Positions 1-10,715 of a stretch of 54,444 nt of DNA are shown here, piece after piece. Source of the DNA: Phlegmacium glaucopus (Eukaryota; Basidiomycota; Agaricomycetes; Agaricales; Cortinariaceae). Each line of letters opens with the position of its first letter. The stretch's first letter is position 1. Under the pieces are notes generated by a model. That model was not told the DNA's origin. It did no database searches and saw only the letters and a list, made by a program, of their open reading frames with translations. A program made the translations under genes and the position numbers. The stretch lies in assembly GCA_015039465.1 (NCBI GenBank), contig MU130497.1, positions 1,342,755-1,397,198 of the forward strand, given 5' to 3'.

Positions 1-1108
1 ATGTTGACGCTCCTCACGTGCCTGCCTCTCATTTCTCCATAGATTATGCATTTGTTGAATCCATCTATCATCTCGCCCTCGAGCCTCCTCCATAGCAGCC
101 TGTACATCTACTATCTGCTGTGGTGGAATGTGAGGTGAAGGGGGAGGATTGGGATTAATAATCTGAGGCTGATGGACTTGACTATTCCTATTCTGCTGCT
201 GCTGATTTCTCTGCAGCTGTTGTTGTATCCACCTTTGATCACATCTTTTGGCCTCCTCCATAGCAGCTTGTACATTTATATGCTGTGGTGAAATGTGAGG
301 TTGAGGTTGTAATAGAGGAAGAGCAGGTGGAGGTGGTGATGGTGGTGGAAGGAGATGGAGGTAGAGGAACCATCTAAATGTGATGCAAATGAATTAGTTT
401 GATGATTATAAAATAAATAAAACATAAAAACATACAGGAGGAAGAGCAGCATATTGCTGAGCAATTTCAGCAAATGGCAGAGGAGCATGTGGAGGAATAA
501 ACTAAATTTAATATAAAATAATTAGTTAAACTATCATATATATTTGAATAATCAAACTTACAGCAGGGTGTGGAAGAGCAGCATATTGAACTGCAAGTTC
601 ATGAAATGGCAATGGAATAGGGGCAGGAGCAGGAGCAGGAGCAGGAGCATGACATCTACCTCTACCTCTGGCTCTACCTCTGGCAGGCAATGGATCAAAT
701 GCTGGAGCCAAATCAGGAGCATGACCTCTACCTCTACCTCTACCTCTACCTCTACCACGCTGGGGAAAAGGAGGCAATGCATCATATGCTGCAGCTAAAG
801 CAGGAGGAAGATGGGAATAACATGTAGAAGGAGCAGCAGGAACAATAAAGGGAGGAGGGATAGGTGCAGGTGCAGGTGCAGTAGGAATTCTTCGATATTC
901 AGGACTCTCAAGAAACCTTTGATCACGCTCATTCCGTTGTGCAGTTGTTCAAACTCGTTCTGGGGTAGTTTGAGGTGTTTGGTCTCTATCCCTATAAAAA
1001 TTAATATTAATTAAAATTTTAAAAAGTTAAAGATTGAAATAAAACACATACATAGCATCTGACTCAGCCATTCTGATGTCTTCTGGAGTAGATGGATGTG
1101 TTTGATCC
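1..1108 (-). pseudogene. Broken Pro/Arg-Gly-rich repeat-protein gene, runs off left edge
   Basis: Not a family I recognise. On the minus strand I read four exons: 1108-1052, 991-562, 501-436 and about 373-1. The first junction is in phase (AT + G = ATG). The long exon encodes an RGRGRG tract, Pro-Ala repeats and ends in HELAVQYAALPHPA. The 66-base exon 501-436 encodes a diverged copy of the same module (AEIAQQYAALPP), so an exon appears duplicated. The last segment contains two copies of a VQAAMEEA..(C/D)D.RWIQQ module and is Gln/Pro-rich. It is damaged: an in-frame TGA at 951-949 (one C-to-T change from an Arg CGA), and the 436/373 junction does not keep frame, so an indel is likely near 340. 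The start is not identified. It may be a decayed host gene or an ORF of an unknown transposon. Confidence 0.5.
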
Positions 1109-1722
1109 CTGTATAATGATAATAATTAATATTCAATTAATATTCAATCAACAAAAAACATACATTTTTTTAAAGGTTTTTTTTAAAAAAGAAAAAAATT
1201 GAAATGGAGGAATTTCCTACAGAATGCTCTGTCTTTCCAAGCAGCTGAGTAACCTGAAAAGAGGAAGAGCTGGGAATGATGAAGCAGTTCAAGTCAACAG
1301 CCACTTGACACTGCTACTATTCTACTTTTTTTTGTTTTTTTACTAACTACCAAACTACACTAACCCAGGGTCCGAACGGTTGTCCCAGGTGAAGACTACT
1401 AACAGTCAACCTTCCCAGCGGTATTCACCCAAGTGGGCCACCCAATGCCAGGGGATACAGAAAAACTATACTACAGCTAACACTTCAACAGTGTTTAGGT
1501 CCCTGTAAAGGCTCTGTTTAATGTGCAAGGGCTAGGGATAATCACCCTCACACACTCCCTTAACCCTGGGATCCGGGTCTCTTAAGAGTATAGAGGAAGA
1601 GGGGCTTTTGAACAGAGCCCCAGAACAACTGTGAGGAGTGGAGGAAAGAAAGGAAGAGCTGTTATCATATCAGCATCAGCAGATTGGCAGAGTTGACCGA
1701 AAAAGGCAGAGCTTTGTCATCA
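1109..1722. other. Non-coding stretch, no gene seen
   Basis: A possible further small exon (minus strand, about 1215-1253, reading YSAAWKDRAF) may belong to the broken gene to the left, but its phase does not join. The rest, 1330-1660, holds short inverted pieces (GGCTCTGTT near 1510 and AACAGAGCC near 1615) and no convincing ORF. Confidence 0.3.
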
Positions 1723-1982
1723 ATGTGACGTTCGTGACACTGGGCTAACAGTATAATGGGACGAAGGTGTGGGAGCGGCTGACCAATTATCAAAATTATT
1801 ACAAATCCTTAGAAATAAATCCGGCATCATTGATACCCCCGACGTTCCCAGGCGCGACATCCCATTCTATATAGATTCTATGATGTAAACTTTCTTAAGA
1901 ACTGTCTTTACAAAGTGGGGATAGGATGTCTCTGATTTCTGGGTGTGACCATGGTGTGACATCCAAATTTGGCAGTGTCACA
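1723..1982. repeat. Possible small LTR-like or inverted-terminal element
   Basis: The segment begins ATGTGACG..GTGACACTG and ends CAGTGTCACA, so both ends share GTGACACTG in inverted orientation. TCATCA lies directly on each side (1717-1722 and 1983-1988), which fits a target duplication. There is no coding content. It could be a solo mini-LTR or a MITE. The low confidence reflects the short, imperfect ends. Confidence 0.3.
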
Positions 1983-3902
1983 TCATCAGGGATTGTGCAA
2001 CCCCAGTGTCAATAAACCTAAGTTCCTGAAATCTCACCTACAGCCATCTTCCACACTACACTACTCACCCACTTCAACAACAACATATTGGAGGTCTTGC
2101 ACTATTGGACTCATATATTCAACTTAGCATCTTTACCACTGTCTATAGCTTCACCTCTATGGAATACCACCTGCCCTTATATGCATTCCAAAGCCCAGGG
2201 ATAATATAGTAACCTTAATGTAGAGGCAGTAACTCAACATCTAGACAGTACATCTCATGTAATATTTGCTTGGTTATTTCCCTAATGGTTTTTATAGTCT
2301 TAAAATGCTATGTAGAAGGCTTATGTAGTGTTATAATATACATTTACATTCAAAATTCCAAAATAGTTTGTATTTGTAATGATTAATATACAATCAGTGT
2401 AAACTAATGTTATAAATCACCTGAGGTTAACAAATACTTGTTCAAATTTTTAGCTTCTAATAAAAAAGGAAAATTTTATCATTATAAAATAATTTAATTT
2501 AAAACTTTGAACATTATTAAATTATTAATATATAATACTAGTCCAAAAAGAATTCTTTTTATCCTCCTGTGTAAAATATTCATTATAATTTATATTTTTC
2601 ACTTTTCTTTGAAAATATTTCAGACTTGTAATCAATAAAGGTCTTTATAGTCTCCAATCTTATCTTTTTAATTGATGTCTATACCTTGAGTTCTAATGAA
2701 ATTATTTAATCAGAGCTGTAATTGGTTTTTATAAAACAATGATTATGAAATGACAATAATATATGGGTATGTGTAGAAACAATCAAATATGCCTTTGGTA
2801 GAGTAGATATTACACAAAGCATTTTCTAGCTGAAATTAAAGTAGTATCAAAGTCAGAAAAAACAACAAATTTAAAGCTATAAATAATAAATTCATTATAT
2901 TGAGTAAAGAAAGAGATAGATTGCTCTTTAAAAACAAGATTCATGAAAACCAGAGTTACAAAACAGGGCCTAAAAGAAGAAAATAATGTATTATTTATAT
3001 AATATATAGTTGCAGGTTAATTTAATTTAAATTAACCCAAACTTTTTTCAAACTAAAGAATTTATAATTCTGTGATATATACTAGCTGAAATAGACATAA
3101 CCCATGAGGCTGAAGAGGCCTAGCATAAATACAAAATAAATTAAAAAGGGTATAAGACTATAAAGACTTTGTCATATAAGAAATTAATTAGAAGTTTTAT
3201 AGCAGAGTGAAGAATGTGAGTTAAAATAAAATTTAAAAGTATTTTTTTTGTATTTAATCTAAACTACATAATTTAATAGTATTCAAAAGCTTTAAATTAA
3301 TTCATATATTTGACAAAAGCTATTTCAGAACAGTCCCTGTAAAAATAAAGATTAATTTAAAATTATGCTTAAACAAGTATTTGGATTAATAAAGAAACAG
3401 GGTAATGATATAATTTAATTCAAAGGTTTGAATTATTTTAATGAGAATTTTCTTGTCAGTTATTTTAAAGTATATAAGAGTCTAATTAAGAAAATATATA
3501 AAAATAAGAGCTTTTAGTTATTATCACTGTCAATATTGCCATTGTTATTGTTATCTTGGTGATAATAATAATAGTAATAGTAGTAAATATTATATATTAG
3601 GTCTAGTTTATAAGACTGCAAAACTACATTAAAAAAAAAACTGTAAATATTAGTTGTAAGATGATGTAGCTCTTTGTATTACAACTTCAAATTTTCTTCA
3701 GATGATTCTGATATTTAATGGCTAGTTTTTGGTGCATTAATTTAATATTTATGCTGAAATAATAAACACAAATAATAAAAACTATGCTTATGCAAATTTA
3801 AGTCATATTAGTGGAGTACTCATTAAAATTATGTAAACTGTGGCTGTGGTAGGAGTCACATTTCAACACACTCCCTGAGTCCCTGAGTCCCAACACTTTA
3901 TA
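1983..3902. other. AT-rich intergenic DNA, no gene seen
   Basis: Very AT-rich, with stops in all frames, A/T runs and few CpG sites. It looks like old, mutated repeat DNA. I see no RNA gene, LTR ends or coding remnant in it. Confidence 0.5.
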
Positions 3903-4233
3903 TTATAATTAGTGAATGGCAGGGGTAACCCTCAGGTATCTCAATGCTGACCCATACCCATACCCCTGAGACCCCTACCCGTTAAACCCACAGGTTTACC
4001 CATCAAAACAAGCCCAAAAACACCCAAAACGACCCAGAAATGAGCAAGATATGTGCTAAATGATATGTTATATCATTTTGGCTATATCTCCACCAATTCT
4101 CATCTGTTTTGGATGTTCTAGGGCTCATTTTGTAGGTGGTGGGTACAGGAATCTGTACCAATACCTGTACTTGTCTGTACCTGGCCTGCTTACCTGCAGG
4201 ATTTCAAAAACCCATGGCAATCACTAATTATAA
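3903..4233. mobile_element. 331-bp terminal-inverted-repeat element (family 1)
   Basis: The left end TTATAATTAGTGAATGGCAG is mirrored at the right end, whose reverse complement reads TTATAATTAGTGATTGCCAT. The first 13 bases match, and the outer TTATAATTA may partly be a palindromic target duplication. The inside has repeated ACCCATACCC-type motifs and no ORF, so it is a MITE-like non-autonomous element. An interrupted, inverted second copy lies at 45244-45364 and matches through the AGCAGGCC, CCACCTACAAAA and AGAACATCCAAAA blocks. Confidence 0.65.
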
Positions 4234-4420
4234 TTAATAAGAATGGGATAAAAAATGAATGTAGTATGTAAATTAATGTACAAAAAGGATATACAAAATA
4301 AAGAATAAGAAAGTATCATGAAAAAATAATAAAATTAGGAACTAAAAGAATTATGCTCACATTTCTTAAAGTGATGTTTTTTTAATCTTTGATACCATAG
4401 CAGTGGAGTTTGGTTCTGAG
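4234..4420. other. AT-rich spacer
   Basis: Short AT-rich sequence between the inverted-repeat element and the solo LTR. Nothing recognisable. Confidence 0.4.
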
Positions 4421-4990
4421 TGTTACATTCCGTTATATGTTACTCTGGTCCAGCTCTGTCGGAGTTGTCTCCAGTAGTCCGTACTCCGTTCCAGTACTTT
4501 CCCTTGTCTCCGGATCTATTCCTCCTATGTCCAACTCCGAGACTTCTCTGTATCATTCCGGCTCTTCCGACATGACTCCAAACCCATTACCACATCTTCA
4601 CCACTACCACTATTTCTTTGTCATCACTTTCCCACTATCAGTCATCACACCCACTATGGATTATTCACCCAAGAATGCAGGACCTTCCGAGAGCAGAACG
4701 CAGCACTTTATATTTATCTTTTATATTTCAGTTGCTATTCCTTTTATTATTTAAGTACTCGAAACTTGTGTGTTTTCCTCAGTTTGAATATCAACTTAGT
4801 TTCCCTCTCTTGTTCCTCCTCTAAGTTCCTTGCAACTTCCAGTTCCACTCTGTTCCATTCTTACTCCAAAATTAGGACACGAAGGTTCTGGGTAGCACAG
4901 CATATACGCTGAGGCTAAGTCCTTATCCTTTTCATGGTTCCGTTCCGTTACTCTGTCCAATATTCCGGAACAGAGTTCTTGAACTTAACA
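4421..4990 (+). mobile_element. Solo LTR of the 53595-type gypsy family, TSD CTGAG
   Basis: A 570-base unit starting TGTTACATTCCG and ending CTTAACA, flanked on both sides by CTGAG (4416-4420 and 4991-4995), which is a 5-base target duplication. It aligns along its length with the LTR at 53595-54188 (shared blocks include GTAGTCCGTACTCCGTTCCA and GGATTATTCACCCAAGAATG) but has many C-to-T/G-to-A differences. It is an older, decayed solo LTR left by LTR-LTR recombination. Confidence 0.85.
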
Positions 4991-4995
4991 CTGAG

Positions 4996-6195
4996 CCAGA
5001 TAAAGATGTAGCCATGGAGTTTAATTTATTAGAATTGGTGTAACTGGCTGTAAATGCAAAAAAAAATCCATAGGACCATCACCAAGAGTGGTAATGGCAG
5101 TCTTTGGCAGAGTTGAGGATTTTTACATTTAATATCATCTAATATGTCCATAACACAGTTTTAAGATGTGATAGAGTTGTCCACACCTAAAACACACTCC
5201 CTCATGATTCTTTAAAATTCCCCCTATCAAAATCCTCATTTCTATCACAATTCCTCCCTTTCCACTTCAATCCACCCTCTTTCCCTCTTCTATATAATAC
5301 AAATCACTGTAGTCTTTGAAACAGCATTACTGGAAGTGTGCTGGGGGAGTGTTGGTTGCTGAGAATGATTTCAGGATTTTTTGAGCTCTGCCTAGCACAA
5401 GATTAACTACACTTGACATACTGGTTTTATTTTTATGAGGGCTAAACACATTGGTACAGTTATAGACTAAAAAGAAAATATTTAAGTATATTGTTGGCTT
5501 TTTACCATCTTAGTGTTGACTTGGTCATGATATGTCACAACCTGGGATCTCTTTGATCCATCTTCTGTCTATGAATTTGTAAACATAGCAGCTGATGCTG
5601 TAATTTATATTGAAGTATTAAAGCAGGTGGTTTGTGGCTGGCTATGACTTAACATGGTATTATAGGAGTCATTAGTACTTCTTCAGATCTCAACCAGACT
5701 ATGGCATCCAGTAGGGATTTGAGATTCAACATAGGTTACAACTTCATATAAAATAAAACAAACTTTTGAAAGTTAATCCCAATGCCATAACTGCCCCTAG
5801 GACTTTGTAAATAGGTAGAAAATTGGATTCTTTCTTTCCCCCCTCATTTGTGACCTAGTACAGCTCATTGTTATTGACATTGAGCTTGAACACTTGTTTG
5901 AGTCTTGGAATTGAATATAAATCAGTTTGTCAGTGTTTAGTGACTTATTGCAATAATTGTGAATTGTTGTGATAATTGTGAATTTTGTTGAAATCATAGC
6001 AGAAGCCTTGGGGTCTTCTAGTGTATGCAATATTTGTGAAGTTGTAACAGAGTCTTGGACTTGTGTGTACACATTTTAAATCAATCAGAAAAGTCTTAAA
6101 AATTCTTTACTGATTTGTTAGTGCAAGCCATAAATTGCAAAGTGCTTAAGAGTTTGATCATCCTTAAATTGATCCAAATTATTGTTGTTGTTGTG
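4996..6195. other. Intergenic, no gene seen
   Basis: AT-rich sequence with weak short ORFs only. A minus-strand ORF at 5797-6072 has no recognisable domain and low-complexity composition; I do not call it. A (TTG)n run at 6180-6195 abuts the next repeat. Confidence 0.4.
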
Positions 6196-6866
6196 TGTGT
6201 CGGTATTGTGCACCAATACTGATTGGTAGCATGGGTAAAAAGCTTAAAAGTTGCCATCATGAAAATAAGCAGACTTTGAATTCACTTACCTGTTTTGGAA
6301 GCGGCCCTGAATGGTGTTCCTGGTCAACAAATCATTCATTCAATGTTATCATCCTCATCGCTCATCTCATTCACAATGTCTTCCACCATGCTCTCTATCA
6401 TTTACACTATCAACATGATCCTCTCTCTCTATCTACCATCCTTTTATTCCTTGGCTAGCAATACAACAAAGTGATCCCACTATTCACATTGGTCATTGGC
6501 TCACATTTGATCATATCTATGGCTCATCATTTCAAGAATGGCCTGTTTATGGACGCATCAACTACATCTCCCATTATGTAAAAGGTTTTGTCATTGTTGT
6601 TGTGGCTATGGACCCACAAGTCTTTCCCTCAGCTATCTACCTTGCCATACCTCGCTCTTGGATTGCACTCAGTCCCCTATCCTCAATTATCTACCTCTTA
6701 TCTTATCATTCACTGCCAAAACCAACATTCACACAGTACCTGAGACCTTCCCACCCTCTTTATGACACTTTAGGAAGTCCAGGAGGATCATGACTAAGCA
6801 GGAGTTGCAGATGAATCAGCAGCAGAGGATTATTCTCACAGTGTGTCAAGTGTTATCAAGGCTGTG
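6196..6866 (+). repeat. Truncated copy A of the long TGTTAGGG-family LTR
   Basis: It matches the solo LTR at 12663-14403 from its TGTGTC motif (base 18 of that LTR) to the GGCTGTG block, then stops abruptly where copy B begins. The internal ORF seen in copies B and C is present but broken by small indels (one base near 6336 and four bases near 6420), although its codons remain readable: GRI.YISHYVKGFVIVVVAMD is recognisable. Confidence 0.7.
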
Positions 6867-8265
6867 CTATCGCGCACCAATACTGATTGGTAGCGTGAGA
6901 ACAAAGCTTAAAAGTTGCCATCATGAAAATAAGCGGACTTTGAATTCACTTACCTATTTTGGAAGCAGCCCTGAATCACATTCCTGGTCGACAAAATCAT
7001 TCGTTCCACGTTATCATCTTCATCGCTCATCATATCTTCAATGTCTTCTACTATGCTATCCATCATTTACACCATTGACATGCTCCTGAACATCTACCAT
7101 CTGTTTGTTCCTTGGCTAGCTATTCAACAAAGCGATCAATCTACTATTCGCATCGGTCATCGGCTTGCGTTTGATCGCATCTATGGCCCATCATTTCAAG
7201 AACGGCCCGTTTATGGACGCATCAGCTACATCTCCCATTATGTCAAAGGCTTTGTCATCGTTGTTGTGGCTATGGACCCACAAGTCTTCTCCTCAGCTAT
7301 CTATCTTGCCATACCTCGCTCCTGGATCTCACTCAGTCCCCTATCCTCACTTATCTACCTCTTATCTTATCATTCACTGCCAAAACCATCATTCACACGG
7401 TACCTGAAGCCTTCCCACCCTCTTTATGACAATTTAGGAAGTCCAGGAGGATCACGACTAAGCAGGAATTGCAGATGAATCAGCAGCAGAGGATTATTCT
7501 CGCAGTGTGTCAAGTGTTATCAAGGCTGCGCGACATGGGATCATGGGCAAGTAGTATTTTCTTGGGAACAAGGCTGCGCCTTTCAAGTGTTGACTCAGGA
7601 CCTTTCACATTTTTGACATGACCACACACCTTTGGAGTGGATATATTTTTCTCTTCTTTTCTCTTGCACTTTGACATTTTACAGATCTTTTTATTGTTCC
7701 TTCTTCTTTTCCATTGTTCTTTCTTCTCGCAGCTGTCCTCTCTTTATCATTCTTCCTTTGACAGCGCGTACTTCTTTCTTTTTATTTGTTTTACATAGCC
7801 TCATCCTTAGGGTATAAATACTGCTCTTTTGTATCAGGATAGGTAGTTTCTCCCAATTCATTCTTACTCCCCACAGTCATCCTCTCAGTGGAATTCCAGT
7901 GAATTCCTCCCTCAAGTTCGCTTTTTTATCTCTTTACTGTCAATCTATCCCTCTACTGCTATAGTCTTGCTGAAGACTCTATCATCATCCTCATCCTCTT
8001 CCTTAACCCTTCTAAATTCGCTTTTTCTGTCCCTTACTGTCACCCACTGCCAACTGCTATAGTCTTACTGAAGACTCTTCCTCATTCATCCTCATCTCTA
8101 TACTCCATTCATCCTCATCCTCATCCTCATCTCTATTCTTTCCCCCTACCTCTGTGTGTTACAAGTCTAAGGCTAAGCCTTCCCTAAACGAACAACAGGG
8201 AGTCTCTTGACCTAAAGACTGGTCCACTGCTCTCTGGTTGGTGTTACATAACAACACAAACAACA
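6867..8265 (+). repeat. Copy B of the long LTR, 5' and 3' truncated
   Basis: About 1.4 kb similar to the solo LTR at 12663-14403, from CTATCGCGCACC to CAATTTATA; the LTR 3' quarter with its hairpin is missing. It follows copy A without spacer, at a GCTGTG/GCTATCGCGC junction, so the pair looks like an unequal-recombination product. It contains a TATAAATA box at 7813-7820 followed by a pyrimidine-rich stretch, as expected for an LTR promoter. Indels relative to copy C cluster outside the ORF. Confidence 0.75.
7041..7478 (+). CDS. Conserved ORF inside LTR copy B (unknown, 145 aa)
   Basis: No family recognised. The open frame runs from an in-frame TGA at 6972-6974 to TGA 7476-7478; the first ATG is at 7041. 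The predicted protein is 145 aa with two hydrophobic stretches (around residues 5-30 and 65-105). It aligns without indels to the ORF at 12862-13299. By hand count I see about 18 nucleotide differences, about 15 of them at third codon positions, and only four amino-acid changes. That is the pattern of protein-level constraint. It lies upstream of the LTR TATA box, that is in U3. It could be a spliced exon of a longer protein rather than a complete gene. Confidence 0.45.
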   Translation: MSSTMLSIIYTIDMLLNIYHLFVPWLAIQQSDQSTIRIGHRLAFDRIYGPSFQERPVYGRISYISHYVKGFVIVVVAMDPQVFSSAIYLAIPRSWISLSPLSSLIYLLSYHSLPKPSFTRYLKPSHPLYDNLGSPGGSRLSRNCR

Positions 8266-8574
8266 ATTTATATTGGTTGAAGTGAAATTCAGAAGTTTGG
8301 AAAGGTTATACTTTCCAGAAAACCCAAACTCACACTATAAACTTATACAAAGTATTGATTGAATTGTTGTTTGGAGTAGAGATTTTAGGATCTTGAAATA
8401 CACATTTTTTCAACCAGCTCTGTGTAGTTACATCACTGCATGGACTGAGCTCAGACTAGGAACAGAAATTTGGCTGGTTATTCTGCCAAAAAAATTCTTA
8501 GTAAAGTCTGAGTGGAGTCCAGGTTGTCCATGTGGACAGCTCAGAGTCTGTCTGCACAAGTCTGTGTGGATTAG
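8266..8574. other. Short spacer with degraded repeat sequence
   Basis: It contains the motif AATTTGGCTGG and CAGACTAGG-like pieces that resemble the CTTTACACT-type elements to the right. No gene. Confidence 0.3.
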
Positions 8575-9452
8575 GTGAGGGAGAGTAAAGAGCTCAATCC
8601 AAGTGGAATGGTTGGAATTGGTTGGAATGAATTTTCAGTGATTTGACTTGGACTTGGAATGATTGTGACCAAATTCTGACCACTCCAAGCAGATCCACTC
8701 TGCTCAGATCCCAATCCTACTAGGATCCTATCAGATTCTGACTTCAAAAAAAATCATTCCTACTGCATTCCTAGTGCATTCCAGGTGCATTCCAAGTCAA
8801 TTCCAAAGTCCATTCCAAGTCCATTCCAAGCCCATTCCTAGTCCATTCCATGTCAATTCTAAGTCTATTTATGTACATATAGTAACTATTTTATTAAGTA
8901 TGAGTCTATTTTAAAATGCATGGTACTAGGAAACTTTGACTGGTTCTTGCATACTACATTCTTTCATTACAAAGATTTGTTTTGAAGAAACAAAATAGAA
9001 AAAGAAGAAATTAAGACAATAATGATAATAGCCAAAGTGATGATGTTGATGCTGATATTGATTAAAATCTGAAATATTTTTATACTTAATAAAATAGTTA
9101 CTATATGCACATAAATATACTTGGAATGGACTTGGAATAGACTCAGAATTGACTTGGAATGACTAAGAATGGACTAGGAATCTGGGCTAGACCACTAGGA
9201 ATGGACTAGGAATGGAGTAGGAATTAACTTGGAATGGACTTAGTTAGAATGGACTAGGAATGACTCAGGATTTCTATTTTTTTCAAGTTGGAATATGCTC
9301 AGATTCTGCTTGGAATAACTAGGAATCTGACATGCACTTTTTTAACTCAGACTAAGGTCAGAATTTGCTTGGATTCTGATCAGATTCCAACCATTTCACT
9401 CAGATTCTGACCATTCTGACCATTCTGCTTGGAATGTGTGGGGAGGGTAAAG
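8575..9452. repeat. Large imperfect inverted repeat built of CCATTCCAAG units
   Basis: The left arm (about 8600-8900) has tandem variants of TCCATTCCAAG; the right arm (about 9082-9440) has the complementary CTTGGAATGGA variants. The inner ends, 8860-8900 and 9082-9122, are complementary over about 40 bases with only a few mismatches. The right boundary GGGAGGGTAAAG resembles the AGTGTAAAG end of the element at 9774-10715, so this is probably a degraded foldback member of the same family. Confidence 0.55.
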
Positions 9453-9773
9453 TACTGCATGGAAAACATAAAGTAAAAGTAAGGTAAAACCTGTAAGAGG
9501 TATGTCTTTTATGCCTCAAGTCTTTTAATGTATTTTTTACATGTTTTGAAAGTAATCTATGTAGTCCAATAGCATTTTTTTCTCAGAAATAAATTAAGTT
9601 TTCCTTTTTTCAAAGAAGTTAAATCATCAGTGGTCATGATATGATGTGAGACTAGGTATTCATCCTCAGGTAACTATAAACCATATAATTGTAAGGGCGA
9701 CTGAAAGTCGGCTGGTCCCAACTGGGATCAGGAGTTCATCCGAATATTTAGTTCAGTTGGGGCCAAACGAGGT

Positions 9774-10715
9774 CTTTACACTAAGCCACTAATTCTGATC
9801 GGATTCCGAGCAGTCCGATCGGACTCAAATTTGGCTGGAGCCCCAGCCATTTTCAAATTTTGAGTCCGAGCCCAGTCCGAGTTCAGTCCGAGTAAATTGC
9901 TCGGACTACTCGGAATCTGATCGGACTGTGTGTCATCGGATTCCGATCGGATTCTGATCGGACTTACACAGACTTAGTCCAAGTAAATTGCTTAGACTAC
10001 TTGTTTGTACCCATGTTTGTACCCATGTTTGTCCTCTTCCCACACAGACCATTGGTCACATGATCACAGATAAGCATGATTTCAAGCATATGGTGGGTCA
10101 GAGTAGATTACATAAGATTCCAAAAAAGGAAATTTTTTAAAAATGGTAGAGAATTGTTTTAGGACCCTGAATATGTTTAAATTCTATTAATAGCAGCTCT
10201 CCTTATTGAGAAAATTGCAAAATACTTTCCTGGACGTGGCGGTTAAACATTCTATATGAAAATTTGAGGTCTTTGCTGTGATCCACCAGATCTGATCAGA
10301 TCTGAGCAGATTTGGCAGGCATTCTGAGCAGATCTGAGCAGAATGGAAACTATATACCTCCCTAACCTTAATAAAACCCTAACCAAACCTTAACCCAAAC
10401 CTTAACCAAACCTTAACAGAAGTAGCTAGTAGGTCTCTATTTTCTCAGATCTGATGTGATTTAATCCAGATGGTCAATGCACCAGGATGCACTAAAGGTG
10501 TCAAAATCATTTTTTCTGATGCAGTCCAAGTTCAGTCCGAGCTGAGTCCGAGCTGAGTCCGAGTCCAAGTAAAAAATACTTGGACTCGGACTCAGCTCGG
10601 ACTCAGCTCGGACTGAACTCGGACTGAACTCGGACTGACTCGGACTGAACTCGGACTTTTGATGTTTTTACTCAGACTACTCAGATTCCGATCGGACTGG
10701 TGGGTGAGTGTAAAG
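9774..10715. mobile_element. CTTTACACT-family inverted-repeat element (family 2)
   Basis: It starts CTTTACACT at 9774 and ends AGTGTAAAG at 10707-10715. Subterminal sequence is also mirrored (TCTGATCGGATTCCGAGCAG versus the complement of the right end, with GATCGGA and CTGA blocks). The body is dominated by short oppositely oriented units AGTCCGAG and CTCGGACT, so the single strand could fold extensively. No ORF. A relative starts at 45374. Confidence 0.6.
10360..10417 (+). repeat. Degenerate telomere-like tract
   Basis: Irregular runs of CCCTAAC and CCTTAACC with A-rich spacers, resembling the C-rich telomere strand (CCCTAA) typical of basidiomycetes but degenerate. It lies inside the CTTTACACT-family element, so it is more likely a repeat motif than a former telomere. 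Confidence 0.35.

Noticed and set aside
526..777. RGRGRG frame as a stand-alone RGG RNA-binding protein
   Set aside because: The frame continues on both sides through splice junctions and a stop; it is one exon of a larger broken repeat gene, and the tract is a simple GGTAGA repeat.
1330..1650. TAACCCAGGG/TAACCCTGGG pair as transposon ends
   Set aside because: They are direct, imperfect and without target duplication.
6180..8265. (TTG)n at 6180 and (CAA)n at 8240-8260 as terminal inverted repeats of one element
   Set aside because: The CAA run is internal to the complete LTR at 12663-14403 (at about 14083-14098), and the TTG run is outside the matching region; it is microsatellite coincidence.
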